From Erysipelotrichaceae bacterium OPF54 (GTDB lineage Bacteria; Bacillota_I; Bacilli_A; Erysipelotrichales; Erysipelotrichaceae), in contig BQKD01000001.1 of the NCBI GenBank assembly GCA_022834735.1, positions 473,659 to 537,658 on the forward strand: DNA of 64,000 nucleotides, read 5' to 3'. Position numbers and translations under genes: made by a program. This document shows positions 17,837-25,661 of the stretch, in pieces (position 1 is the stretch's first letter; each line of letters opens with the position of its first letter). The notes under the pieces were generated by a model. That model searched no databases, had not been told where the DNA came from, and saw nothing but the letters and a program-made list of their open reading frames with translations.

Positions 17837-18286
17837 ATGATCTATGAACAGCTGAACAATACCGCCAATAAAAACCTTTCAGAAAAAGTAAAAAAAGTGA
17901 TACGATTCGTTCAGGAAAACGACCTGAAACAGTTCGGGCCCGGATCGCATGCGATCGATGGCGACAGCTTGTTTGTCAACATCCTGTCCTATGAAACGAC
18001 CGCTCCGGAAAACCGGTTCTGGGAAGCGCACAAGGAGTATCTCGACATCCATGTGCCGATCGAAAAAGAAGAACAGATCGACCTTGCCTTTCTCTCTGAT
18101 ATGCAGGTGAAAGGGTACGAAAAAGAAAATGATTTTGTGTCGATGGATGGCGAAAAGCGTGCCTCTCTTGTCATGAAGCCGGGCGAATTTCTCGTCTGCT
18201 TCCCGGAAGACGCGCACCGCACAGCCGTTGCGGTCAACGGTCATCCCGAAAAAATAAAGAAAGCTGTGTTCAAAGTAAAAATCTAG
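17837..18286 (+). CDS. nanQ: YhcH/YjgK/YiaL-family protein (NanQ-type anomerase)
   Basis: The 149-residue cupin-like DUF386 protein is known in nan operons as the NanQ anomerase that helps convert sialic-acid anomers for the lyase. It has PGSHAIDGDSLFVNILSYET near residue 35, EAHKEYLDIHVPIE near 60 and FLVCFPEDAHRTAVAV near 120, with the conserved histidines of the family. The ATG is one base after the symporter stop, with AAGGA upstream inside that gene, so the two are coupled. Longer upstream readings run through the symporter and are not real. Confidence 0.85.
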   Translation: MIYEQLNNTANKNLSEKVKKVIRFVQENDLKQFGPGSHAIDGDSLFVNILSYETTAPENRFWEAHKEYLDIHVPIEKEEQIDLAFLSDMQVKGYEKENDFVSMDGEKRASLVMKPGEFLVCFPEDAHRTAVAVNGHPEKIKKAVFKVKI

Positions 18287-18295
18287 GAGGAGAGT

Positions 18296-19183
18296 ATGAA
18301 AGCGTATGCATGCATTGATATCGGAGGCACGGCCGTCAAGTACGGCGTGCTCGATCAAAAGCTGAATATCATCGGAAAATGGGAAACCCCGTCCCGGGCA
18401 GCCGAAGGAAAAGAGGCTCTGGTAAAGCAGATCAGGGAAATCGCAGCGTTCCTTTTCGAACAAGGACAAACGATCTGCGGTATCGCGATCTCGAGCGCCG
18501 GCGTGGTAGATAGTGAACGTGCATGCATCCTTCATGCCAACGAATCGATTCCAGGCTATACTGGAACTGACTGGAAAGAGGAGCTGGCCTGCTTCGGGGT
18601 TCCTGTCGAAGCGGACAACGACGTGAACTGTGCCGGATTGTGCGAATATGAAACAGGAGCCGGCCAGGGCAGCCGTTCCATGCTCATGGTAACGATCGGC
18701 ACCGGGATCGGCGGCTGCTTTGTAGAAAACGGTCATCTGATGCACGGCCATTCGAGCAGCGCGTGCGAGATCGGCTATATCCCGGTCGACGGAATGCAGT
18801 TCCAGCATCAGGCGTCGACCACCGCTCTTGTTCGCGACGTGGCGGCCCTGAAAAAGGAAGATCCGGATCAATGGAACGGGCGCAGGATCTTTGAGCTGGC
18901 AGAAGAAGGCGATCCGGACTGCATCGGCGCGATCGAGAGGCTGTGCGCTTCGATCGCCAAAGGAGTGGCAGCCGTGTGTTTCGTGCTCAATCCGGAAACG
19001 GTCGTGCTTGGCGGCGGGATCATGGCCCAGGAAAAGAAGCTCAGAAAGCCGATCGAAATGTATTTCGAACAATATACGATTCCTCTCATTGCCCGGAATA
19101 CGAGGATCGAATTTGCAAAAAGCCGCAATGACGCAGGCATGAAAGGTGCTCTTCTGCATTTCCTGAAAAGGCAGGGACGATAA
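18296..19183 (+). CDS. nanK: ROK-family kinase, probable N-acetylmannosamine kinase
   Basis: It phosphorylates ManNAc to ManNAc-6-phosphate (inferred from context). The 295-residue product starts with the ATP-binding DIGGTAVKYGVLD, has IAISSAGVVD near residue 65, EADNDVNCAGLCE (catalytic aspartate) near 105 and GTGIGGCFVENG near 140. The usual ROK zinc cluster (CxCGxxGCxE) is absent: the region reads HSSSACEIGYIPV, keeping the glutamate but only one cysteine. This zinc-poor form is seen in some Firmicute NanK proteins. Preceded by GGAGGAG, 10 bases after nanQ. Confidence 0.85.
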   Translation: MKAYACIDIGGTAVKYGVLDQKLNIIGKWETPSRAAEGKEALVKQIREIAAFLFEQGQTICGIAISSAGVVDSERACILHANESIPGYTGTDWKEELACFGVPVEADNDVNCAGLCEYETGAGQGSRSMLMVTIGTGIGGCFVENGHLMHGHSSSACEIGYIPVDGMQFQHQASTTALVRDVAALKKEDPDQWNGRRIFELAEEGDPDCIGAIERLCASIAKGVAAVCFVLNPETVVLGGGIMAQEKKLRKPIEMYFEQYTIPLIARNTRIEFAKSRNDAGMKGALLHFLKRQGR

Positions 19184-20005
19184 ATGGCTGCTCCAAGCAA
19201 ATCGGTGCTTCCCCGCATCGAATCGTCCTATGAGAAAATGACATACCTGGAAAAGCAGGTGGCTGATTTCTTTTTGAAGAACCGTCAGATCGTTGATTTT
19301 TCGGCAAAAGGCATCAGTGCCCGGCTGACGGTATCCGAGGCGACACTTTCCCGCTTCGCGCAGAAATGCGGATTTCGGGGATACCGGGAATTCATCTATT
19401 TGTATGAAGCTTCGCTCAATCAGTCCGAATTTTATGATACGGTCACGATCAGCTCGAAGCAGGTGCTGCATACGTATCAGAGCCTGCTGACAAAAAGCTT
19501 TGCGCTGATCGATGAGGATCAGATCAGCCGGGTGGCTGAAATGATCAGTCTGAGCGAACAGACCATCGTGTGCGGAAAAGGAAGCTCCGGCTTCGCGGCC
19601 AGGGAGATGGCCCACCGGCTGACCCGGATCGGCGAACATATCCATGCGGTGTTCGACGGCGAAATGATGCCTGTTCAGGGACTGATCCGTCACGAAGGAG
19701 AATGCGCGATCGGCATGACCCTTTCGGGCACGTCGAAGGAAGTGATCGATTTTCTGCAGTTCGCGAAAAAGAATGGGGCTTCGACCGTTTTGGTCACAGC
19801 CAGCTATGTGGAGGAACAGAAGGAATTCTGCGATGAAATTGTCCTGGTCCCTTCGCTGCAACGCCTGAATCAGGGAAATCTCATCTCTCCCCAGTTTCCT
19901 ATTCTTGTGCTCATCGATATGCTGTATGCCAGCCTGATGGAAATGGACCGCGGCCGGAAACGGTTCCTGCACGAGCAGACCTTGCACATAATTACCGGCA
20001 GCTGA
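19184..20005 (+). CDS. RpiR-family transcriptional regulator of the nan operon
   Basis: The 273-residue regulator has an N-terminal helix-turn-helix (residues 1-80: LTVSEATLSRFAQKCGFRGY) and a C-terminal SIS sugar-phosphate binding domain (from about 110: IVCGKGSSGFAAREM, then GMTLSGTSKEVIDF). ManNAc-6-P or GlcNAc-6-P is the expected effector, by analogy with NanR-type RpiR proteins. The start codon follows the nanK stop directly with no gap. It is followed by a strong terminator that ends the operon. Confidence 0.88.
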   Translation: MAAPSKSVLPRIESSYEKMTYLEKQVADFFLKNRQIVDFSAKGISARLTVSEATLSRFAQKCGFRGYREFIYLYEASLNQSEFYDTVTISSKQVLHTYQSLLTKSFALIDEDQISRVAEMISLSEQTIVCGKGSSGFAAREMAHRLTRIGEHIHAVFDGEMMPVQGLIRHEGECAIGMTLSGTSKEVIDFLQFAKKNGASTVLVTASYVEEQKEFCDEIVLVPSLQRLNQGNLISPQFPILVLIDMLYASLMEMDRGRKRFLHEQTLHIITGS

Positions 20006-20007
20006 TT

Positions 20008-20035
20008 AAGGAAGAAATTGTTTCTTCCTTTTTTT
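20008..20035 (+). terminator. Intrinsic terminator of the nan operon
   Basis: Perfect 10-bp stem AAGGAAGAAA / TTTCTTCCTT with loop TTG, then TTTTT. Confidence 0.92.
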
Positions 20036-20069
20036 GTGGTATGCTTCTGTAAAAAGGAAGGAAAATTTT

Positions 20070-21293
20070 ATGAGATATAGAAAACTGATGTGTGGCGTAT
20101 TGTGCGTTTCGCTGCTGAGCGGATGCTCGCAGGCTTCGCTGGAAGCACAGTATCCAAAGACAGTCCGATACGATGAAAACAATTACGAGGCGTGGCAGAA
20201 AAACCGCGATGAACTTGAAAACCAGTATCCAGGCTACAACGAGGGAATGGATGTCTTTTATCAGACGATCTGCCGAAACATGTTCGATACGCAGGAAAAC
20301 CGGACCGTATCGCCGCTGAATTTATATATGGCTTTATCGATGTGCGCGTCTATGACAGATGGACGATCCAGACAGCAGATCCTTTCTGTGCTGAACACAG
20401 ATGAAGACAAGCTGGAGGAAAAGGCCCATGCCTTGTGGCTGGCCAACTATGCGGACGACGGGATCGTAACATGCGCGCTCAACAATTCACTCTGGCTTAA
20501 TGAAGAGGCGTCGTACAAGGATTCGCTGCTGAGCAAGATGAAGGACGAATACTATGCTTCCATTTATAAGGGAAAGATGGGCAGCGGGAAATTTAATGAA
20601 AAGCTGCGTGCCTGGGTCAACGAGCACACAGGAAATATGCTGGCAAACAGCGTGAAGGGCATGGAACTTGAACCGGATCAGTTCATGAGCATTCTTTCGA
20701 CCTTGTACTACAAGGGAGCATGGATCGATGAATTTGACAAGGAAAACAATACGGAAGAGATCTTTCACGGGATCAACGGCGATCAGAAAACGGAATTCAT
20801 GAATCAGACGCTGCAGACCTTGTATGTGGACGCCAAAGAATATGAGGCTGTCGGCCTGGGAATCGAACATTCGGGAACGTTCTGGATCGTGCTTCCAAAA
20901 AAGGATATGGCATCGGTGTGGGAAGATATCGAAAAACCGACCGGAGAAATGATGGAAGTCAATTTATCGATGCCTAAATTTGATATCGAAAATACGCTTT
21001 CGCTCAAGGATACGCTGAAAAAGATGGGGATGAGCGATGTATTCGATCCGGAAAAAGCGGATTTCGCGCCTTTGACGGATACGCCCGTCTATTTGTCCGA
21101 AGTGGAGCATGGCGTGCGCGTGAAAACGGATGAAAAAGGGATTGAGGCGGCAGCGTATACAAAGATGGATATCGATGCGATGGCGCTGATCCAGGAAAGC
21201 GTGGATTTCAAGGTCGATCGTCCGTTTATTTTTGCGGTGCAGAGCCAGGATGGATCCATCCTGTTCTGCGGACAGGTGACGGAGCTTTCATGA
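20070..21293 (+). CDS. Serpin (serine protease inhibitor) lipoprotein
   Basis: This 407-residue protein carries a lipoprotein signal (LLSGCSQ, lipidated Cys19) and a full serpin fold: TVSPLNLYMALSMCASMTDG near residue 85, NNSLWLNEE near 137, ILSTLYYKGAWIDEFD near 210, and the C-terminal RPFIFAVQSQDGSILFCGQV. The reactive loop hinge GIEAAAYT has the small residues needed for loop insertion, so it should be inhibitory. Counting from the hinge puts Met at P1 (DIDAMALI), which suggests elastase- or chymotrypsin-like targets. Surface-anchored serpins in gut bacteria (Bifidobacterium, miropin) are known to block host neutrophil and pancreatic proteases. The ATG at 20070 has AAGGAAGG upstream. Its stop overlaps azlC. 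Confidence 0.92.
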   Translation: MRYRKLMCGVLCVSLLSGCSQASLEAQYPKTVRYDENNYEAWQKNRDELENQYPGYNEGMDVFYQTICRNMFDTQENRTVSPLNLYMALSMCASMTDGRSRQQILSVLNTDEDKLEEKAHALWLANYADDGIVTCALNNSLWLNEEASYKDSLLSKMKDEYYASIYKGKMGSGKFNEKLRAWVNEHTGNMLANSVKGMELEPDQFMSILSTLYYKGAWIDEFDKENNTEEIFHGINGDQKTEFMNQTLQTLYVDAKEYEAVGLGIEHSGTFWIVLPKKDMASVWEDIEKPTGEMMEVNLSMPKFDIENTLSLKDTLKKMGMSDVFDPEKADFAPLTDTPVYLSEVEHGVRVKTDEKGIEAAAYTKMDIDAMALIQESVDFKVDRPFIFAVQSQDGSILFCGQVTELS

Positions 21294-22090
21294 TGGAGGA
21301 GTTCAAGCGGGGACTGAAAGACGGACTGCCCATTGGTCTTGGCTATTTTTCGGTCTCCATCGCATTCGGTATGATGGCGATCGTGTTGAAAAGACCGGTG
21401 GCGGAGGCGGTGCTGATTTCCCTGACCAATCTGACGAGCGCGGGGCAGTTTGCGGGCCTGCAGCTCATCGCTGCCCATGGCGGGCTGGCCGAGCTGTTCC
21501 TGACGACGCTGATCATTAATGCGCGCTACTTTCTGATGTCGCTTTCCATCTCGCAGAAACTGGATCCGGAAGTGACATTGTGGCAGAAGCTGTGCATTGC
21601 GTTCGGGATCACGGATGAGATCTTTGCGGCGGCGATCGGACAGAAAGGCAGTCTGCGTTTTCCGTATATGATGGGTGTGATCGCGGTCGCGACGCTGGGC
21701 TGGACGTGCGGTACTTTTGCGGGGGCGCAGGCAAGCTCGATCCTGCCGGCTGTTGTGACAAGCGCGTTCGGGATCGCGTTGTACGGCATGTTCATTGCGA
21801 TCATCGTGCCTCAGGCAAGGGATCATCGCAATGTGCGGCTGGCGGAGCTGCTTTCGGTATGCCTGAGCTGCATCGTGTTTTATGTGCCGGTGTTCTCGTT
21901 TTTGAGCAGCGGCTGGAGCATCATCGTGATCACGCTGATCGTGAGTGGCGTGATGGCGTCCGTATGCCCGGTCGACCAGGAGGAAAGGATGGAGGAAGAT
22001 GGCGGTTTCAGCATTGATCGTGATGGCTCTGACAACGTATGTGATCCGGGTCAGCCCGTTTTTGATCTTTCGCAGGAAGATCACGAATAA
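21290..22090 (+). CDS. azlC: AzlC-family branched-chain amino acid exporter, large subunit
   Basis: This inner-membrane protein works with AzlD to export branched-chain amino acids. The 266-residue product has GLKDGLPIGLGYFSVSIAFG at the N-terminus, TNLTSAGQFAG and NARYFLMSLSISQKL, all family hallmarks, and about six helices. After residue about 235 the sequence becomes polar and acidic and reads over the start of azlD in another frame for 92 bases. Family members normally end near that point. The extension is probably a stop-loss or frameshift outcome, so the last 30 residues may be non-functional. The ATG overlaps the serpin stop (ATGA). Confidence 0.88.
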   Translation: MMEEFKRGLKDGLPIGLGYFSVSIAFGMMAIVLKRPVAEAVLISLTNLTSAGQFAGLQLIAAHGGLAELFLTTLIINARYFLMSLSISQKLDPEVTLWQKLCIAFGITDEIFAAAIGQKGSLRFPYMMGVIAVATLGWTCGTFAGAQASSILPAVVTSAFGIALYGMFIAIIVPQARDHRNVRLAELLSVCLSCIVFYVPVFSFLSSGWSIIVITLIVSGVMASVCPVDQEERMEEDGGFSIDRDGSDNVCDPGQPVFDLSQEDHE

Positions 22091-22292
22091 GTGGGTGCAG
22101 AGCTTTTTGTTTTATGTGCCGTATGTGGTGCTGGCGGCTATGACGTTTCCGGCAATCTTTTATGCGACGAACAACAGGATGGCTTCGCTGGCTGGTACGG
22201 TCGTGGCGGCTGGACTGGCTTACAGGCGCAAAAGCCTGCTTGTTGTTGCGCTGGGCGCGGCCCTGGCGGTACTGGTGGTGGAATGTTTATGA
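21999..22292 (+). CDS. azlD: AzlD-family branched-chain amino acid exporter, small subunit
   Basis: This 97-residue protein with three to four helices is partner to AzlC. The N-terminus ALIVMALTTYVIRVSPFLIF and the segment FYVPYVVLAAMTFPAIFY are typical. The ATG has GGAGGAAG immediately upstream and lies 92 bases inside azlC. The stop overlaps the next gene by ATGA. Confidence 0.88.
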   Translation: MAVSALIVMALTTYVIRVSPFLIFRRKITNKWVQSFLFYVPYVVLAAMTFPAIFYATNNRMASLAGTVVAAGLAYRRKSLLVVALGAALAVLVVECL

Positions 22293-22717
22293 ATGGAATG
22301 CGAAAAGCACAGAGCGAAGATGTCCGTTTTGTTTACGAACGGATGTGCGATCTGGAAGAGCGGGTGTTTGACTGGCAGGTTTTCGAGCCGCTGTATCTGG
22401 AGCAGCTCAAGGATGAGACGATGGATTCGCTTATTTTTGAAGTGGATGGAAAGCGTGCGGGCTATGCGGCCGTGCGGTACGGGACCTATCTTCATCATTG
22501 CGTCAGGACGGCCGAGCTGATCGAGCTCAATGTCGATGAAACGCGCCGCGATCAGGGTATCGGCCAGGCATTTTTTGAGGAAATCGTTCGGCTCGCAAAG
22601 GAAAAAGGATGTGCGGAACTGGCGCTGGCCACGAATCAGAAACGGAAACGGGCGCATCGTTTTTACGAGAAAAACGGAATGAAAGCGACCCATTTCACGT
22701 ACACGAAAAATATTTAA
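22289..22717 (+). CDS. GNAT-family N-acetyltransferase
   Basis: The 142-residue acetyltransferase uses acetyl-CoA. The pantetheine-binding motif A reads ELNVDETRRDQGIGQAFFEE (Q/R-x-x-G-x-G/A type) near residue 80, followed by LALATNQKRKRAHRFYEKNG, the usual alpha4 motif. Substrate unknown. The ATG overlaps the azlD stop, making it the last gene of the serpin-azlCD unit. Another ATG two codons earlier is possible. Confidence 0.8.
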   Translation: MNGMRKAQSEDVRFVYERMCDLEERVFDWQVFEPLYLEQLKDETMDSLIFEVDGKRAGYAAVRYGTYLHHCVRTAELIELNVDETRRDQGIGQAFFEEIVRLAKEKGCAELALATNQKRKRAHRFYEKNGMKATHFTYTKNI

Positions 22718-22736
22718 GAAAAGCTTAAGTATTCTA

Positions 22737-22765
22737 TTGACATTCCTGCGGCGGTAGGATATATT
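22737..22765 (+). promoter_or_regulatory. Strong sigma-A promoter for the 22772-23018 RNA
   Basis: A consensus -35 TTGACA (22737-22742), a 17-bp spacer and -10 TATATT (22760-22765). This is one of the best promoters in the window and no protein gene follows before a terminator. Confidence 0.85.
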
Positions 22766-22771
22766 AAGTGA

Positions 22772-23018
22772 GCAAGTTGTTTGGGGAAGCGACTTGTAAA
22801 ATAATAATAAAAACAAAAGTGGTCAGGAAGCGAATTATACTTTCAGATGAATAATACTATCCTATACTCAATCCTTGATACCATATTCTGTAACACGAAT
22901 TGTTTTTCGATAAAACAATTCCTGACCGCGAATGATTATGTGTGAGCAATTTACTCTGCATAACCCGAAAGAGAATATTGTGTTACGAAAAATCAGAGAG
23001 CGTCGGCTCTCTTTTTTT
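22772..23018 (+). ncRNA. Candidate structured non-coding RNA, about 245 nt
   Basis: The segment runs from a consensus promoter to a strong terminator (AGAGAGC / GCTCTCT with a GTCG loop and T7, 22995-23018) without a credible gene. It has marked structure: a 5' hairpin CAAGTTG / CGACTTG; a long-range pair GGTCAGGAA (22821-22829) with TTCCTGACC (22919-22927); a 10-bp hairpin GAATTGTTTT / AAAACAATTC (22897-22921) that shares bases with the previous pair, so the two compete; and GTAACAC (22890-22896) with GTGTTAC (22980-22986), which would form a pseudoknot. It did not match RNase P, tmRNA, SRP or a riboswitch class I can recognise. A 6S-like RNA cannot be excluded. A 60-codon frame at 22932 crosses the terminator and is not supported. 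Confidence 0.6.
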
Positions 23019-23046
23019 GCGCTTCAAAATGAAAATGTATTACATG

Positions 23047-23074
23047 TTGTTTTCATCGTTTTCAATAGTATATT
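23047..23074 (+). promoter_or_regulatory. Promoter of the interrupted small-protein gene
   Basis: -35 TTGTTT (23047-23052) and -10 TATATT (23069-23074) with 16-bp spacing. They are followed 30 bases later by AGGAGG and the ATG at 23117. Confidence 0.6.
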
Positions 23075-23278
23075 AAAAGTGGAAAAAGAAAAGACAGGGA
23101 AACAGGAGGCATAAAAATGAACCAGCGCATGGCGCACGCTTCGATCGTTTTGAATGAGCAGACTGCATTGAGCCTGGAAAACGGCAAGATCAAGGTAAGC
23201 GGGAAAAAGAACCGCGTATAGTTAAAGGCCCCTGTCTGTGAGATACTTCTCGCAAATAGGGGCCCTTTTTCTTTCGGG

Positions 23279-24928
23279 TTATACGCATTGTTCTTTGACT
23301 TCTGCATTCCACGGCATCATCTGATCAAGGATCTCGTCACTCAGCTGCCCGATCTTTCCCCTCAGTTTTTCCAACACGTACAGTATGTATTTGTACGGTA
23401 CCAGTCCGTTGGCTTTCGCACTTTCTACGACCGAATACAGTACGCCGCAGCTTCGGGCTCCTCTCGGACTTCCCGAGAACAGCCAGTTGCGCCGTCCGAT
23501 CGCGAAGCTTCGGATCGTTCTTTCCGATAACGAATTGGTCATCGGTACATTGCCGTCTTTTAGATAAATCTTCAGTCCTTCTTCGTTATCTACCAGATAA
23601 TTCAGGGCCTGTTTTTCCTTTTGGGTTGTCCAGCCTTCTGTGGCCAGGGCTGTTTTTGCGCACACGAAAACCTGCTCCACGAGCCCTCCTTCGCGCAGCA
23701 TCCTTTCTTCTTTTCGTTCTTTTGGCTTCAGTTTCTGAAGCTTCGCTTCGATACGGAAAATCTTCATGATCTGTGTAAGTATCTTCACTGACACGGATCC
23801 TGCTGCTTCCTTCAGGCCTTCCAGAGCATCTACAAAGTACCTTCTGGCATGAGCCCAGCACAGTGCTCTTTCGTCATGATCGACCTGATTGTATCCGGCA
23901 TAGTCGTCTGTGATCAATATCCCTGCGAATCCTTCCAGATAATCGGCGGCATACTTTCCGCCTCTTCCGGGCTGATAGTCGAACAGCCGCATCGGATGTT
24001 CGCTTTCCTGTATCGAACTGTACACCCACATATACGACTTGTTCGTATTCCTGCGCCCCTCTTCCTTCATGACCTGGATGGTCGTTTCGTCGCAGTGTAT
24101 ATACTCCTCTTTCAGCAGGTGACTTTTCATCCGTTCGATCAGCGGTTCGAAATAACTCTCCGATCCCAGCATCACCCAGTTGGACATCGTTCTTCGGCTC
24201 ACAGGAAGCTTCCAGCTCTTCCATTCCTTTTCCTGCCGGTAATAGGTCACGCCTTTGACAAACCGTTCGTTGGCCACATAGGCCAGGGCCTGCGCGCTCG
24301 CAAAAGAACCGGGGATCAAAGCGGCCGGCGCGTCTGTCTTATAAAGAACGCCTTCCCCGTCATTCATGCAGGCAGGGCAGGCGTAGGTTTCTGTATAAAT
24401 GTCTTCGATGATGATCTGCGCAGGGAGGACCTTTACGATCGTGTGCGCTTTCTCTTCGCCCACCTTGATCATTTCTTCTCCGCAATATGGACATTTCTTT
24501 TCTTCTTCGGTCGCTTCGATCACCACTTTTTCATGCGGAAGGGAGTCCAGGTCGTCCGTACGGTTCGGACAGCGGCGGCGCTCATGCGCCTTGACTGTCC
24601 CTGTACGTTCTTCCTGTTTCGGTTCCGGATAATCCATAGTGAACAGAGGTTCCATATTGGCCATCATCTCAAGCGCGGCTGCCTTTTCGCTCTTCCGGCC
24701 GAAAAGCATCTTCTGAAGCTTGCGGATGATCTCGTCCTTCTGTTCGATCTTATCGTACAGCTTTTCGATCAGTTCCGATTGTTTCTCGATCTGCTCGGAC
24801 TGTTTTTTCAGCTGCTCGTTCATGATTTCCAGAATCTTTTGAATTTCTATGCTGGATCCGTTGTCCTGTGCGAAGTAACCATCTTTCATGACCCGACTAT
24901 AACACACTTGGAAAGGCTTTTCCATCAC
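23279..24928 (-). CDS. tnpC: IS66 transposase TnpC
   Basis: The 549-residue DDE transposase has an N-terminal leucine-rich coiled coil (residues 30-75, repeated EQIEKQSELIEKL), a C4-type zinc segment (KCPYCGEEM ... YACPACMNDG) near 145-190, and the catalytic core with YIHCDETT (first Asp), ITDDYAGY (second Asp) and the terminal Glu in NSLSERTIRSFAIGRRNW. Full length with no frameshift. The start overlaps the tnpB stop by ATGA. Confidence 0.95.
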   Translation of the reverse strand: MMEKPFQVCYSRVMKDGYFAQDNGSSIEIQKILEIMNEQLKKQSEQIEKQSELIEKLYDKIEQKDEIIRKLQKMLFGRKSEKAAALEMMANMEPLFTMDYPEPKQEERTGTVKAHERRRCPNRTDDLDSLPHEKVVIEATEEEKKCPYCGEEMIKVGEEKAHTIVKVLPAQIIIEDIYTETYACPACMNDGEGVLYKTDAPAALIPGSFASAQALAYVANERFVKGVTYYRQEKEWKSWKLPVSRRTMSNWVMLGSESYFEPLIERMKSHLLKEEYIHCDETTIQVMKEEGRRNTNKSYMWVYSSIQESEHPMRLFDYQPGRGGKYAADYLEGFAGILITDDYAGYNQVDHDERALCWAHARRYFVDALEGLKEAAGSVSVKILTQIMKIFRIEAKLQKLKPKERKEERMLREGGLVEQVFVCAKTALATEGWTTQKEKQALNYLVDNEEGLKIYLKDGNVPMTNSLSERTIRSFAIGRRNWLFSGSPRGARSCGVLYSVVESAKANGLVPYKYILYVLEKLRGKIGQLSDEILDQMMPWNAEVKEQCV

Positions 24929-25287
24929 ACAATATATGCACGTTTTCGTGCTGGACGAATCGCATTTTTCTGTACAATGCTCAGTCCGTCAAGCAGCCAT
25001 CTGAGCTCCTGTTCGCTCAGCGCAATGACTTCTTCCTCCGTTCTGGGCCATTGAAATTTTCCGTTCTCTAGACGCTTGGTGATGAGCATGAACCCATCCT
25101 CTTCCCAAAGCAGTCCTTTGATGGTGGAAGTCTTTCTGCCGCAGAACAGGAAGAGGATATTCTGACGCGGGTCCAGCTTCATGGAAGATTGAACCAGCAG
25201 GCACAGGCCGTCAATGCCTTTGCGCAGATCCGTGTAGCCGGGACGGATGTACACATGATCGATGCGGTTAAAATCAAGAGATCTCAT
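24925..25287 (-). CDS. tnpB: IS66 accessory protein TnpB
   Basis: 120 residues. The family core is complete: VYIRPGYTDLRKGIDGL and NILFLFCGRKTSTIKGLLWE followed by DGFMLITKRLENGKFQWP. It is required with TnpC for IS66 transposition; its exact role is unknown. Overlaps both neighbours by four bases. Confidence 0.95.
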   Translation of the reverse strand: MRSLDFNRIDHVYIRPGYTDLRKGIDGLCLLVQSSMKLDPRQNILFLFCGRKTSTIKGLLWEEDGFMLITKRLENGKFQWPRTEEEVIALSEQELRWLLDGLSIVQKNAIRPARKRAYIV

Positions 25288-25472
25288 AATGAATCGAGGA
25301 CCGTTCGAATCAGCACCGGTTCCGTATGATTATGGATATAGATCTTGCCTTTGGAAGACTGAATAACGATAGCTGGCCGATCCGATCCGGTTTGTTTCCT
25401 GGGACCCGGATCAGGAAGGCGGACTTCAGCAAAAGAAGAATAGGTATTCGAATTCTGTTTTGATTCGCTCAT
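25284..25472 (-). CDS. Short IS66 first-frame protein (TnpA-position)
   Basis: A 62-residue protein in the position of IS66 tnpA, coupled to tnpB. It ends with PAIVIQSSKGKIYIHNHTEP, resembling the C-terminal end of longer TnpA proteins, but has no helix-turn-helix. Some IS66 subgroups carry such a short frame or none. Confidence 0.7.
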   Translation of the reverse strand: MSESKQNSNTYSSFAEVRLPDPGPRKQTGSDRPAIVIQSSKGKIYIHNHTEPVLIRTVLDSL

Positions 25473-25661
25473 GAAAAAACCTCCAGTTCATAGCATCAAT
25501 ATACTCAATGAACTGGAGGCTGAATACCCGCGGTTCTTTTTCCCGCTTACAGATCAAGATGAAAATCCGTCCGGTCTGCAAAAAGAAATGGAAAGAAGCT
25601 TTGAATGAGCACGCTCAGCACCAGGAGCAGCTCCGCAGAGAAAGAGACATATAATAGGAGG

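Larger units (their letters stand above)
23195..25550 (-). mobile_element. IS66-family insertion sequence, complete
   Basis: The 2356-bp element is bounded by 22-bp perfect inverted repeats: GTAAGCGGGAAAAAGAACCG... at 23195-23216 and its complement at 25529-25550. An 8-bp direct duplication, AGATCAAG, lies on both sides (23187-23194 and 25551-25558), the known IS66 target-duplication length. It carries three minus-strand genes with overlapping starts and stops and appears intact. An internal hairpin terminator GGCCCCT / AGGGGCC (23227-23270) lies just inside the left end. Confidence 0.96.
23117..25654 (+). pseudogene. Small basic protein gene split by IS66 insertion
   Basis: A short gene with its own promoter, an AGGAGG site 7 bases before the ATG and a terminator at 25662 is split by the IS66 copy at 23195-25550. 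Joining the sequence across the insertion with one copy of the 8-bp duplication restores an open frame of 57 codons. The first part (MNQRMAHASIVLNEQTALSL and 6 more residues) is at 23117-23194. The second part (25559-25654) starts MKIRPVCKKKWKEALNEHAQ and ends QLRRERDI. The present reading frame instead runs into the element and stops after 34 codons at 23221. The restored protein is basic and helical in its C-terminal half. I recognise no family. Confidence 0.7.

Noticed and set aside
17879-19987. A 702-codon open frame on the minus strand opposite nanQ, nanK and the RpiR gene
   Set aside because: It is antisense to three well-supported genes, has no ribosome site and no family-like sequence. 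Long antisense frames are expected where codon use avoids TTA, CTA and TCA.
22932-23114. A 60-codon plus-strand frame after the structured RNA start
   Set aside because: It crosses a strong terminator at 22995-23018 and has no ribosome site.
23117-23221. An intact 34-codon small gene with terminator
   Set aside because: Its last eight codons lie inside the IS66 inverted repeat. The 8-bp duplication shows the real gene continues at 25559.
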